The notes below the pieces were generated by a model. That model searched no databases and had not been told where the DNA came from. It worked only from the letters and a program-made list of their open reading frames with translations. A DNA stretch of 63,295 bases from Moorena sp. SS36440bin_2 (GTDB taxonomy: Bacteria; Cyanobacteriota; Cyanobacteriia; Cyanobacteriales; Coleofasciculaceae), in the NCBI GenBank assembly GCA_011524395.1, contig WTKN01000048.1, positions 1 through 63,295 on the forward strand, written 5' to 3'. The translations under genes were made by a program, and so were the position numbers. Numbering within the stretch: position 1 is the first letter of the stretch; every line of letters begins with the position of its first letter. Below are positions 20,901 through 28,534 of the stretch, in pieces.

Positions 20901-21846
20901 GGATGGAGTGCTACAAAACCAGAGTTGGTCTAGCTTTGAACAAGTGATGGCATCCAAAGTCAAAGGTGCTTGGCATTTGCATCAATTGACTCAAAACCAG
21001 CCGTTGGACTTTTTTGTACTGTTTTCTTCAGTTGCATCTCTGTTGGGTTCACCAGGTCAAGGAAATCATGCTTTAGCCAATGGGTTTCTTGATGGTTTAG
21101 CCCATTATCGTCGCGGGATGGGATTGCCGGGATTGAGCATTCATTGGGGCTCAGTTGCTCAAGTGGAAGAGGTACCCAAACGAGGTGCAGATGTCAGTCT
21201 ACAGAAGCAGGGAATGGGTGTGATATCTCCAACTCAGGTGCTAGAGTCCCTAGAGCTACTGATGAGTGGTTCGGATATAGAAGTAGGGGTGGTACCGATT
21301 GAGTGGTCAGCTTGGCAGGAAAGAGTAGCCCAATGGCCTTTCTTGGCAGATTGGCAGGAAACAACTCAAACCACTTCTGAAATATATAAGTCAGAATTTT
21401 TGTTAAAGTTAAGCGCAACAGCACCCAACGAACGTCGTTCATTATTAGTAGCTCATATCCGCCGTCAATTTGCTCTAGTGTTAGGAATTAAAAATCCTGA
21501 ATCAACTTCATTAGAGACAGGATTTTTTGACCTAGGTATGGATTCTTTGACTTCTGTTGAGTTGAGGAATAAGTTGCAGGCCAGTTTAGATTGTTCACTG
21601 CCATCTTCTCTAGCTTTTGATTATCCTAATATTCAGTCACTAACTGATCACCTAGAAAAAACAATAATTCTGCCATCAGATGATACAAGATATAAATCGG
21701 AAACACCAGAGGAAATATTAGATAAGGATTCCTTGGAGCTAGAGTCTTCAGAAAGTCTATTTTCTGAAATTAATCAGTTTTCTGAAGATGAAATTGATAT
21801 GGCGGTTGATGAAGCTATCGGTCAACTGGATAAACTTCTAGAGTGA
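14950..21846 (+). CDS. PKS2: KS-AT-DH-cMT-KR-ACP
   Basis: Second extension module, 11 bases after PKS1, with a GGAGGT site before ATG 14950. The N-terminal 35 residues form a charged coiled-coil docking segment (AKLEAELDALKSK). KS Cys209; AT Ser681 with HAFHSSLM (malonyl); DH His989 and Asp1161; cMT motif [11 protein letters not shown] near 1473. There is no ER: KR sequence follows directly where PKS1 has its ER. The KR reads ITEGMGGLG, so Glu1899 replaces the first Gly of the NADPH motif, and His2040 (GQGNHALAN) replaces the catalytic Tyr, so reduction is doubtful. ACP Ser2199. The acidic helical C-terminus (EIDMAVDEAIGQLDKLLE) looks like a docking tail for PKS3. Expected unit: alpha-methyl beta-keto, or an alpha-methyl alkene if the KR works. 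A repeat-derived QQATGNSEDYRKGNSEDY peptide lies in the KS-AT linker. Confidence 0.95.
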   Translation: MSSTQVKEYAKLMKMASDKIAKLEAELDALKSKDKSEPIAIIGMGCRFPGGASTPEAFWDILQNGVDAITEVPQDRWHLDDYYDPDPDSPGKIYTRYGGFLNKLQEFDNNFFGISPKEAIHLDPQQRLLLEVSWEALENSGKNPQQLQGSQTGVFIGICGNDYTQRIFSQGPEQFDAYIATGNTHSTASGRISYILGLIGPNIAVDTACSSSLVSIHLACSSLRNQECNLALAGGVNLLLSPEFSINFSKARMLSFDGRCKTFDTSADGFVRGEGCGIVVLKRLSDALADQDNILAVIRGSAINQDGDTSGLTVPNGPSQQSVIRQALANGEVDPTSVSYLEAHGTGTALGDPIEVEALGTVFGKTHSVEQPLIIGSVKTNIGHSEGAAGIAGLLKLVLQLQHQQIVPSLHFNQPNPYINWSQLPVKVSTQLTPWQTNGKSRIAGVSSFAFSGTNAHVILEEAPREGNRQQATGNSEDYRKGNSEDYLERSVHLLTLSAKTETAFDELVSSYQNYVPTHPELGVGDICYTANTGRAHFNHRLAVVAQNQQELVEKLRQHQEGEEVAGIFSGKLPNNTTAAKIAFLFTGQGSQYVNMARDLYNHASTFREAINQCEEILSSVETFQDKSLREILYPTDKDESGSSLLDQTAYTQPALFAIEYALFKLWQSWGIKPDVVMGHSVGEYVAATVAGVLSLEDGLKLIAARGSLMQKLSAGGAMVSVMGSESKVLETLKAMSLEEKVVIAAINGPKSIVISGEGESVRAIATHLESVGIKTKQLQVSHAFHSSLMEPMLDEFEAVASQLTYHQPKVPIISNVTGTKADNSIATAQYWVNHVRQPVKFAQGMTVLHQQGYETFVEIGPKPILLGMGRQCLPEEVGVWLPSLRPGVAEWQQLLSSLGQLYVQGAKVNWLGFDQNYARQKVALPTYPFQRERYWIETNNNLKLWPKQQLSTDQNLHPLLGQKLNCASEQQIFASQIGDNSPNYLSHHRIFNQVLFPITGHLEIAIAAGNHQLKTPQIVIEDLTISKGWILPEGEFTNAQTILTPLETQSYQFQIFSQQEQHHQEEQNWTLHATGKIRTYQIDITPSKVDLEKYQAECSKPIDVKQHYQQYRQIGIDYGSSFQGIYELWSGGNQALAQIKLPEELIAQTIDYQFHPALLDAALQVIAHALPKVDSDKTYLTVGVEEFKVYRSPGLSLWAYASLLTPVVESEKSLTAQVTLVSPDGEIIATVKGLQVKLANKQTLLGTETESITNWLYEVEWRTKGLLGKLLPPDFLIPPVEVSQKLTPSLTELVTQVDNARTSEIGKILEELSVDYIVQALGSMGWSYQPTESFDLEAAVQRLAIVPSQRRLFQRLLEILAEVGILQSQQQRWQVQQTLQKVNPSEQSQSLLSQYPEEAATLTLLDRCASQLAVVLRGAIDPVQLVFPQGDLTTATQLYQDSSVAKVMNTIVEKTITQAIEKLPPSRGIRLLEIGAGTGGTTSYILPHLNPNQTEYIFTDIGALFTSKAQEKFRDYRFVGYKTLDIEVDPTSQGFESHQYDVIIAANVLHATSSIKQTLSHVRQLLAPGGMLVLYEATTRIKWADLIFGLLEGWWKFSDDELRPDYPLLSRQEWKKVLSETGFTEVVTLPEVEGMAKALSEQTVIVAQAATTTNEPTKETSKGWLILADTQGIAQHLASQLRSVGDVCTLVFAAQSYQQLAPEEFTINPDNVSEFEQLIETLAAKSPSLSGVVQCWTTAAGVGKTINSEELENLSKLGCGTTLSLVQALVKAGLSQSPRLWLVTNGAQAVPSNHPVIPGVAQSSVWGMGKVISLEHPELNCVRIDLDPQQTIKTQAEVLFQEIWSEDKEDQIAWRGDERYVARLVASRHQQGISQQQGDATTQKPLCFREDATYLITEGMGGLGLLVAGWMVDKGAKHLVLLGRRSPDDANSQKITELEMAGASVVVEQADGSDVESMTRVLHKIEQSNIPLAGVIHSAGMLSDGVLQNQSWSSFEQVMASKVKGAWHLHQLTQNQPLDFFVLFSSVASLLGSPGQGNHALANGFLDGLAHYRRGMGLPGLSIHWGSVAQVEEVPKRGADVSLQKQGMGVISPTQVLESLELLMSGSDIEVGVVPIEWSAWQERVAQWPFLADWQETTQTTSEIYKSEFLLKLSATAPNERRSLLVAHIRRQFALVLGIKNPESTSLETGFFDLGMDSLTSVELRNKLQASLDCSLPSSLAFDYPNIQSLTDHLEKTIILPSDDTRYKSETPEEILDKDSLELESSESLFSEINQFSEDEIDMAVDEAIGQLDKLLE
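16347..16410 (+). repeat. Short tandem repeat read in frame in the PKS2 KS-AT linker
   Basis: Heptad-like AGGCAAC units followed by two copies of GGCAACAGTGAAGATTA. Related stretches occur at the same linker position in PKS3 (23289-23330) and PKS5 (33421-33470). Confidence 0.7.
18850..20378 (+). repeat. Recently homogenised tract, copy 2 (in PKS2)
   Basis: Partner of 11054-12582: same length (1529 bases) and same sequence wherever I compared them. Beyond 20378 the two genes diverge at scattered sites, and PKS1 then carries an ER that PKS2 lacks. Confidence 0.88.
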
Positions 21847-21870
21847 GTAAGTAAGTTGATATTACTTACT
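21846..21870 (+). promoter_or_regulatory. Hairpin between PKS2 and PKS3
   Basis: AGTAAGTAA (21846-21854), a 7-base loop and TTACTTACT (21862-21870) form a perfect 9-bp stem that begins at the PKS2 stop codon. No T-run follows, so it is more likely an mRNA processing or stability element than a terminator. Confidence 0.4.
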
Positions 21871-21898
21871 TGTAATCAATAGTAAAAAATGGATAAAG

Positions 21899-24800
21899 AT
21901 GGAACTTAACTCACCCCAAAAACTCTCAAATGAGCAACGTCTACTGCTAAAACTCAAACAAGCAACTGCAAAAATAAAAGAAATTAAAGCAGCATCTACA
22001 GAGCCAATAGCCATTATTGGTATGGGTTGTCGCTTCCCTGGAGGTGCATCTAGTCCAGAAGCCTTCTGGGATATTTTCCACAATGGAGTAGATACGATCA
22101 CTGAAGTACCAAAAGACCGATGGCATCTTGATGATTATTACGACCCAGATCCAGATACTCCTGGCAAAATGTATAGTCGCTGTGGAGGATTTATTGAACA
22201 AGTAAAGGAATTTGATGCCAATTTTTTTGGTATTTCCCCTAAAGAAACCACCCATCTAGACCCTCAACATAGATTACTCTTAGAAGTCAGTTGGGAAGCC
22301 CTAGAGCATTCAGGAAAGAATCCGCAACAACTTAAAGGGAGTCAAACGGGTGTATTTATTGGTCTTTGTACCAATGACTATAGCCACCGTATATTCAGTC
22401 AAGGTCTAGAAAAAATTGATGCTTATATCAGTTCAGGTAATTCCCACAGCACAGCATCAGGGCGAATTTCCTATATTCTGGGGCTAATCGGACCTAATTT
22501 AGTAGTAAACACAGCCTGTTCTTCTTCATTAGTAAGTATCCATTTAGCCTGTTCGAGTTTAAGGAATCAAGAGTGCAATCTAGCTCTAGCAGGAGGAGTG
22601 AATCTATTGCTATCTCCAGAGTTTAGCATCGCCCTGTCTCAGGGTCGTATGTTATCGGTGGATGGTCGGTGCAAGACCTTTGATGCTTCAGCAAATGGTT
22701 ATGTGCGTGGAGACGGATGCGGGATAATTGTATTGAAGCGCCTCAGTGATGCAGTTGCGAATAGGGATAATATTCTGGCAGTAATTCGTGGAACTGCTAT
22801 TAATCAAGACGGACCAAGTAGTGGCTTGACAGTACCTAATGGTCCGTCTCAAGTAGCTGTTATCCGTCAAGCTTTGGCCAATGGAGGAGTAAACCCAGCA
22901 GATGTTAGTTATATTGAAGCTCATGGTACAGGAACTTCCTTGGGAGACCCTCAGGAAGTCGAAGCCCTAGGAAAAGTATTTGGCAGGACCCACTCTCAAG
23001 AGCAACCTTTAATCATTGGTTCAGCTAAGACCAACATTGGTCACACTGAAGGAGCAGCAGGAGTTGCAGGTGTGATGAAATTAGTCCTACAACTGCAACA
23101 TCAACAAATAGCACCATCACTACATTTTAACGAGCCTAATCCTTATATTAATTGGTCTCAATTACCTCTACAAGTCTCAACTAAACTTACCTCTTGGGAA
23201 ACCAATGGGAAAAGTCGCATCGCTGGCGTAAGTTCCTTTGGTTTTAGTGGAACTAATGCTCATGTAATCTTAGAAGAAGCACCAAGAGAAGGCAACAGGC
23301 AACAGGCAACAGGCAACAGTGAAGATTACTTAGAGCGTTCGGTTCATCTATTGAATTTATCAGCCAAAACTGAAACTGCTATTGGTGACTTAGTCAGTAG
23401 TTATCAAAATTATATAAAAACTCATCCCGAATTAAGGGTAGCTGATATCTGCCATACAGCTAATATAGGACGTGCCCAATTCAACCACAGACTAGCAGTT
23501 GTCACCTCAAATCAACAAGAATTAGTTGAAAAACTACAACAGTACCAACAGGGAGAAGAAGTAGCCGGAATCTACTCAGGAGAACTGCTAAACAACACCA
23601 CAATAACAAAAATAGCCTTGTTATTCACTGGTCAAGGTTCCCAATATGTCAACATGGGAAGGGACTTGTACAACCACGCATCAACTTTCCGTGACGCGAT
23701 TAACCAATGTGAGGAAATTCTTAGTAGTGTAGAAACGTTCCAGGACAAGTCATTACCAGACATTCTCTATCCTACAGACAAAGATGAGTCCAGTTCATCC
23801 CTACTAGACCAAACCGCTTACACTCAACCTGTTCTATTTGCCATTGAATATGCCCTATTCAAACTCTGGCAATCCTGGGGAATTAAACCAGATGTAGTCA
23901 TGGGTCATAGTGTGGGTGAATATGTCGCCGCAACCGTAGCCGGAGTATTTAGTTTAGAAGATGCCTTGAAACTCATTGCCGCCAGGGGATCTTTGATGCA
24001 GAAATTACCTGCTGGTGGAGCAATGGTTTCAGTGATGGCTCCAGAAGGAAAAGTCCTAGAGACATTGAATGCGATCTCCCTAGGAGACAAAGTAGCTATA
24101 GCAGCCATCAACGGACCCCAAAGTATCGTAATTTCTGGCGAGTCAGAAGCAGTAAGAGCGATCGCAACTCACCTAGAATCAGTCGGAATCAAAACTAAAC
24201 AACTACAGGTATCCCACGGATTCCATTCACCATTGATGGAACCAATGTTGGCAGAGTTTGAAGCTGTAGCGAGTCAAATTACCTACCATCAACCAAAGAT
24301 ACCAATCATATCCAACGTCACAGGAACCAAAGCAGACAACAGCATAGCCACAGCACAATATTGGGTTGATCATGTGCGCCAACCAGTCAGGTTTGCCCAG
24401 AGCATTACAACTTTGCACCAGCAAGGCTATGAAACTTTCCTAGAAATCGGACCCAAACCAATATTATTAGGGATGGGTCGTCAATCTCTACCAAAGGGAG
24501 CCGGTCTGTGGTTGCCATCGTTGCGTCCAGGAGTAGATGAATGGCAACAGATGCTTTCAAGTTTAGGACAGTTATATGTACAGGGAGCCAAAGTAGATTG
24601 GTTAGGATTTGACCAAAACTATAACCGAGAGAAAGTAGTATTACCGACCTATCCATTCCAACGAGAAAAATATTGGGTAGAAATTAACAATGGCTACCAA
24701 GAAAAACCGTATTTATCAACAACCAAATATTTGCACCCATTACTAGGAGAAAAACTCGACCTAGCAGGAATAGATCATCAACATCGTTTTCAATCATACC

Positions 24801-27800
24801 TAAGGCCTCAATCTCCAGACTACCTGAAGCACCACCAAGTGTTTGATAAGGCGCTATTTCCAGGTACAGGATACCTAGAAATAGCAATGGCAGCAGGAAA
24901 AAATATCTTCAGCTCCCAAGAGCAAGTAGTAGTGTCTGATGTGGTGATAGCGCGAGGGTTGATCCTACCAGAAACAGAAATCAAGAAAGTACAAACAGTA
25001 GTCAGTCCCTTAGAAAATAATAGTTACAAGTTTGAAATATTTAGCGCATCAGAAGCTGAGAATCAACAGACATTACAATGGAGATTGCACAGTGAAGGAA
25101 AAATTTATCCAGAGCCAATTGCCAAAAGCCAAGCAACCATAGACCTAGAAAAATACAAAAGAGACTGTAGTCATGCAATAGAAGTCCAAAAACATTATCA
25201 ACTATGTGGGTCAACAGGTTTAAAGCACGGAAGTAGTTTCCAAGGACTCAAACAGTTGTGGAAAGGTCAAGGCAAAGCCCTGGGGGAAATAGCCTTACCG
25301 GAGGAATTAATAACACAAGTAACAGACTATCAGCTACATCCAGCCCTATTAGATGTAGCGATACAAATCGCATGTCATGCTCTGGGCAAAATAGAAACAG
25401 GCGACCAAACCTATCTACCAGTAGGGATAAAAAAATTGAAACTGTTTCGTCAGACAATAAGTCAAGCATGGGCGATAGCAGAAAGACCAGAAGACAGCTT
25501 AACAGCAGACATTTTCCTGGTAGATAACCAGGGAACTGTGGTAGCCGAGCTGGAGGGATTAAGGATAATGGTCACAACAACCGATGCCCTACTGAAAAGT
25601 CTACAACCAGATATCAGCCATTGGTATTATCAAATCAACTGGCAAGCCCAAGCCCTACCATCTACGAACCCATCAATAGCAAGCAGCAAATGGTTAATCT
25701 TGGCAGAAGAGACTCAACTCTTACTATTAGACGCACTACAACACAAAGGTCACGCGTGCATTAGAGTATCACCAGGACAGACCTATAAGCAACTAAGTCC
25801 ACAACACTATCAAATCAATCCCACTAGCGAGGAACAATTTCAACAACTGCTAGCAGAAAATCCAGGGATTACGAGAGTTGTGCATTTGTGGGGAGTGCAG
25901 AAATCAGAAAACAAAGACAACTTAGAATTAGATAAAATTCAAGAAAATAGTTGTGCGGCAGCACTGCATTTAGTGCAAGCAATCCTCAAGAGCAAGGGCG
26001 AAAAAATCCCGCAGTTGTGGTTAGTAACTCAAGGAACTCAGAGCGTCAACACAGACTCGGAAGTAATTAACCCTGAGTATGGAAGTTTATGGGGACTGGG
26101 AGGAGTAATTGCCCAAGAACACTTAGAATTAAGGTGTAAACGCATAGACTGTGACCCAGAAGCAAATATTCATCAAAACTTAGACTCCCTGGTAGCTGAA
26201 CTCTTATCAGAAGATGTAGAAGACCAAATAGCACTACGTCAGGGAAGTCGTTATGTAGCCAGACTGGAACAAAAACCACAACAACAACCAATCAGCTCGG
26301 CAGGGCAACCAGTGCAATTAAAACTGGCAGAATACGGAGTTATCGACAATCTCAGCTGGCAGCCAATGCAGCGTCCTCTTCCTGAAGCTAACCAAGTAGA
26401 AATTGAGGTGGCGGCAGTGGGACTAAACTTCCGAGACGTGCTCAATGCCTTAGGATTACTCCAAGACTACTATGCCGAACACATGGGCATTACCAGTGCT
26501 AAACAACTCACCTTTGGGTTGGAATGTACGGGCAAAATCTCTGCTGTCGGAGCACAAGTCTCACAGTGGCAAGTAGGAGACGAAGTAATAACAAATATGG
26601 TTCACGACGGCTTAAGCAGTTTCACCACTATCCCAGCTGAATATCTCATCTCCAAGCCCAAACAAATGAGTTTTAGTGAAGCAGCAACCCTACCTGTGAC
26701 ATTTTCGACAGCTTACTATGGGTTGCAGCAGTTGGCCAAAATTCAACCGGGAGAGCGAGTATTAATTCATGCTGCTGCTGGTGGTGTAGGGCAAGCCGCA
26801 GTACAAATAGCTCAACTGGCGGGAGCGGAAATATTCGCTACTGCTAGTCCTCCCAAATGGGAGTTTCTCAAGTCCCTGGGTATCAAACATATTATGAACT
26901 CCCGCACCCTAGATTTTGCCGACCAAATCATGGAGCTTACTGCAGGAGGGGGAGTTGATGTAGTGCTCAACAGCCTCAACGGAGAGTACATTCCCAAGAA
27001 TTTGGAAGTATTAGCCCCTCAAGGAAGATTTGTGGAAATCGGCAAAATTGGGATTTGGGAAGCACAGCAAGTCAAAGAAAAACGACCAGATGTGAGCTAT
27101 TTCCCCTTTGATTTAGGAGAAGTAGCCCAACAACAACCAGAGGTCATTGCTCAGGTGTCAGAGGCATTAACCCACAGATGGAACCAAGGAGAACTTGCGG
27201 CCCTACCTCACAAAGTATTTCCCAGTACACAAATAACAGAAGCCTTCCGGTATATGCAACAAGCCAAGAACATAGGCAAGGTAGTAGTGGAGATGCCACA
27301 AGCTTCTGAACCCAAGTCCATCCAACCAGAAGGAAGTTATTGGATTACAGGAGGATTAGGAGCATTAGGATTGGAAGTAGCCCAATGGTTGGTCAAACAG
27401 GGAGCCAAGCATCTAGTCCTGAGCGGACGTCGTGCTCCTAGTGAAACCGCACAACAAACCATAGGGAACTTAGAAACAGCTGGAGCTTCTGTGAGTGTCT
27501 TATTAGGGGATATTTCCCGTCAAGAAGATGTCGCCAAAACTTTAGAGGCAATATCGACATCATTACCTCCTCTCAAAGGAGTGATTCATGCAGCTGGGGT
27601 ATTGGATGATGGGGTACTGCAACAGATTAGTTGGCAGCAGTTTACCAAAGTGATGGCACCAAAGGTGCAAGGAACTTGGCATTTGCATCAACTCACCAAA
27701 GATTTACCTTTAGATTTCTTTGTCTGTTTTTCCTCTGTAGCTTCTATTTTGGGGGGGCCTGGCCAAGGGAATTATGCTGCAGCCAATTCTTTTATGGATA

Positions 27801-28534
27801 CATTAGCTCACTATCGTCGGGGTCTGGGATTGCCAGGGTTGAGTATCAACTGGGGAGCTTGGGGCTCGGTAGGAATGGCTGCTCGTTTAGATAGTGTCAA
27901 TCAAAAGCGACTGGAGAGCAGTGGGATTATTACCATGGAACTCGAAAGAGGAATGCAGGCATTGGGTTCATTGCTATCCGACTCTTCCGGCCAAGTTATA
28001 GTCTCACCTATAAATTGGTCAAAATTTGTCAAGCAGCTCCCTAGTGGACGAAAGATACCATTCTTAGAGGCTTTGGTTTCAACTGAACCATCATTAACCC
28101 AAAAGTCGGCATTTAGAGAAGAACTTGAATCAGTACCAGTTTCAGAACGTCAGGAGTTATTAACCAATCAGATTCGCTCTTTGATAGCCAAAACCTTAGG
28201 CTGGACAGATACACAAAAGATAGGAATGCGACAACCTTTGTTTGACTTAGGATTAGATTCTCTGATGGCAGTGGAATTGAAAAATCGCTTGGAATCAAGC
28301 TTAGAGACAAGCTTAAGTTCAACACTATTGTTTGACTATCCGACGGTAGAAGCACTTGTAGAGTATTTAGCCAGTGATGTCATCTCGCTAGAGTTCTATT
28401 CTGACCTAGATGAAACAGAAAATGTAGAACAAGAGGAAATAGATAACGCATCTCGTTTTCAAGAAATTTCGGAAGATGAAATGGCTAACCTACTAGCTAA
28501 AAAACTAGAATCTCTGGGAGGGAATAAAAGCTAA
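21899..28534 (+). CDS. PKS3: KS-AT-DH-ER-KR-ACP, fully reducing
   Basis: Third extension module. The N-terminal coiled coil (RLLLKLKQATAKIKEIK) probably docks to PKS2. KS Cys207 (NTACSSS); AT Ser671 with [10 protein letters not shown] His979 (HQVFDKALFP) and Asp1152 (HPALLDV). There is no methyltransferase: the DH runs straight into the structural KR. The ER follows at about 1480-1800 with HAAAGGVGQAAVQIAQ. The KR is intact, with TGGLGALG and the catalytic Tyr in GQGNYAAAN, plus an LDD stretch (GVLDDGV) of the kind seen in B-type KRs. ACP Ser2121 in GLDSLMA. All reductive sites look functional, so the unit should be a plain saturated two-carbon extension. The stop and the PKS4 start overlap as TAATG, giving translational coupling. 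Confidence 0.95.
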   Translation: MELNSPQKLSNEQRLLLKLKQATAKIKEIKAASTEPIAIIGMGCRFPGGASSPEAFWDIFHNGVDTITEVPKDRWHLDDYYDPDPDTPGKMYSRCGGFIEQVKEFDANFFGISPKETTHLDPQHRLLLEVSWEALEHSGKNPQQLKGSQTGVFIGLCTNDYSHRIFSQGLEKIDAYISSGNSHSTASGRISYILGLIGPNLVVNTACSSSLVSIHLACSSLRNQECNLALAGGVNLLLSPEFSIALSQGRMLSVDGRCKTFDASANGYVRGDGCGIIVLKRLSDAVANRDNILAVIRGTAINQDGPSSGLTVPNGPSQVAVIRQALANGGVNPADVSYIEAHGTGTSLGDPQEVEALGKVFGRTHSQEQPLIIGSAKTNIGHTEGAAGVAGVMKLVLQLQHQQIAPSLHFNEPNPYINWSQLPLQVSTKLTSWETNGKSRIAGVSSFGFSGTNAHVILEEAPREGNRQQATGNSEDYLERSVHLLNLSAKTETAIGDLVSSYQNYIKTHPELRVADICHTANIGRAQFNHRLAVVTSNQQELVEKLQQYQQGEEVAGIYSGELLNNTTITKIALLFTGQGSQYVNMGRDLYNHASTFRDAINQCEEILSSVETFQDKSLPDILYPTDKDESSSSLLDQTAYTQPVLFAIEYALFKLWQSWGIKPDVVMGHSVGEYVAATVAGVFSLEDALKLIAARGSLMQKLPAGGAMVSVMAPEGKVLETLNAISLGDKVAIAAINGPQSIVISGESEAVRAIATHLESVGIKTKQLQVSHGFHSPLMEPMLAEFEAVASQITYHQPKIPIISNVTGTKADNSIATAQYWVDHVRQPVRFAQSITTLHQQGYETFLEIGPKPILLGMGRQSLPKGAGLWLPSLRPGVDEWQQMLSSLGQLYVQGAKVDWLGFDQNYNREKVVLPTYPFQREKYWVEINNGYQEKPYLSTTKYLHPLLGEKLDLAGIDHQHRFQSYLRPQSPDYLKHHQVFDKALFPGTGYLEIAMAAGKNIFSSQEQVVVSDVVIARGLILPETEIKKVQTVVSPLENNSYKFEIFSASEAENQQTLQWRLHSEGKIYPEPIAKSQATIDLEKYKRDCSHAIEVQKHYQLCGSTGLKHGSSFQGLKQLWKGQGKALGEIALPEELITQVTDYQLHPALLDVAIQIACHALGKIETGDQTYLPVGIKKLKLFRQTISQAWAIAERPEDSLTADIFLVDNQGTVVAELEGLRIMVTTTDALLKSLQPDISHWYYQINWQAQALPSTNPSIASSKWLILAEETQLLLLDALQHKGHACIRVSPGQTYKQLSPQHYQINPTSEEQFQQLLAENPGITRVVHLWGVQKSENKDNLELDKIQENSCAAALHLVQAILKSKGEKIPQLWLVTQGTQSVNTDSEVINPEYGSLWGLGGVIAQEHLELRCKRIDCDPEANIHQNLDSLVAELLSEDVEDQIALRQGSRYVARLEQKPQQQPISSAGQPVQLKLAEYGVIDNLSWQPMQRPLPEANQVEIEVAAVGLNFRDVLNALGLLQDYYAEHMGITSAKQLTFGLECTGKISAVGAQVSQWQVGDEVITNMVHDGLSSFTTIPAEYLISKPKQMSFSEAATLPVTFSTAYYGLQQLAKIQPGERVLIHAAAGGVGQAAVQIAQLAGAEIFATASPPKWEFLKSLGIKHIMNSRTLDFADQIMELTAGGGVDVVLNSLNGEYIPKNLEVLAPQGRFVEIGKIGIWEAQQVKEKRPDVSYFPFDLGEVAQQQPEVIAQVSEALTHRWNQGELAALPHKVFPSTQITEAFRYMQQAKNIGKVVVEMPQASEPKSIQPEGSYWITGGLGALGLEVAQWLVKQGAKHLVLSGRRAPSETAQQTIGNLETAGASVSVLLGDISRQEDVAKTLEAISTSLPPLKGVIHAAGVLDDGVLQQISWQQFTKVMAPKVQGTWHLHQLTKDLPLDFFVCFSSVASILGGPGQGNYAAANSFMDTLAHYRRGLGLPGLSINWGAWGSVGMAARLDSVNQKRLESSGIITMELERGMQALGSLLSDSSGQVIVSPINWSKFVKQLPSGRKIPFLEALVSTEPSLTQKSAFREELESVPVSERQELLTNQIRSLIAKTLGWTDTQKIGMRQPLFDLGLDSLMAVELKNRLESSLETSLSSTLLFDYPTVEALVEYLASDVISLEFYSDLDETENVEQEEIDNASRFQEISEDEMANLLAKKLESLGGNKS
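23289..23330 (+). repeat. Repeat-derived insert in the PKS3 KS-AT linker
   Basis: Three GGCAACA-type units followed by GTGAAGATTA, encoding GNRQQATGNSED. It is nearly the same as the PKS2 insert at the same linker position. Confidence 0.65.
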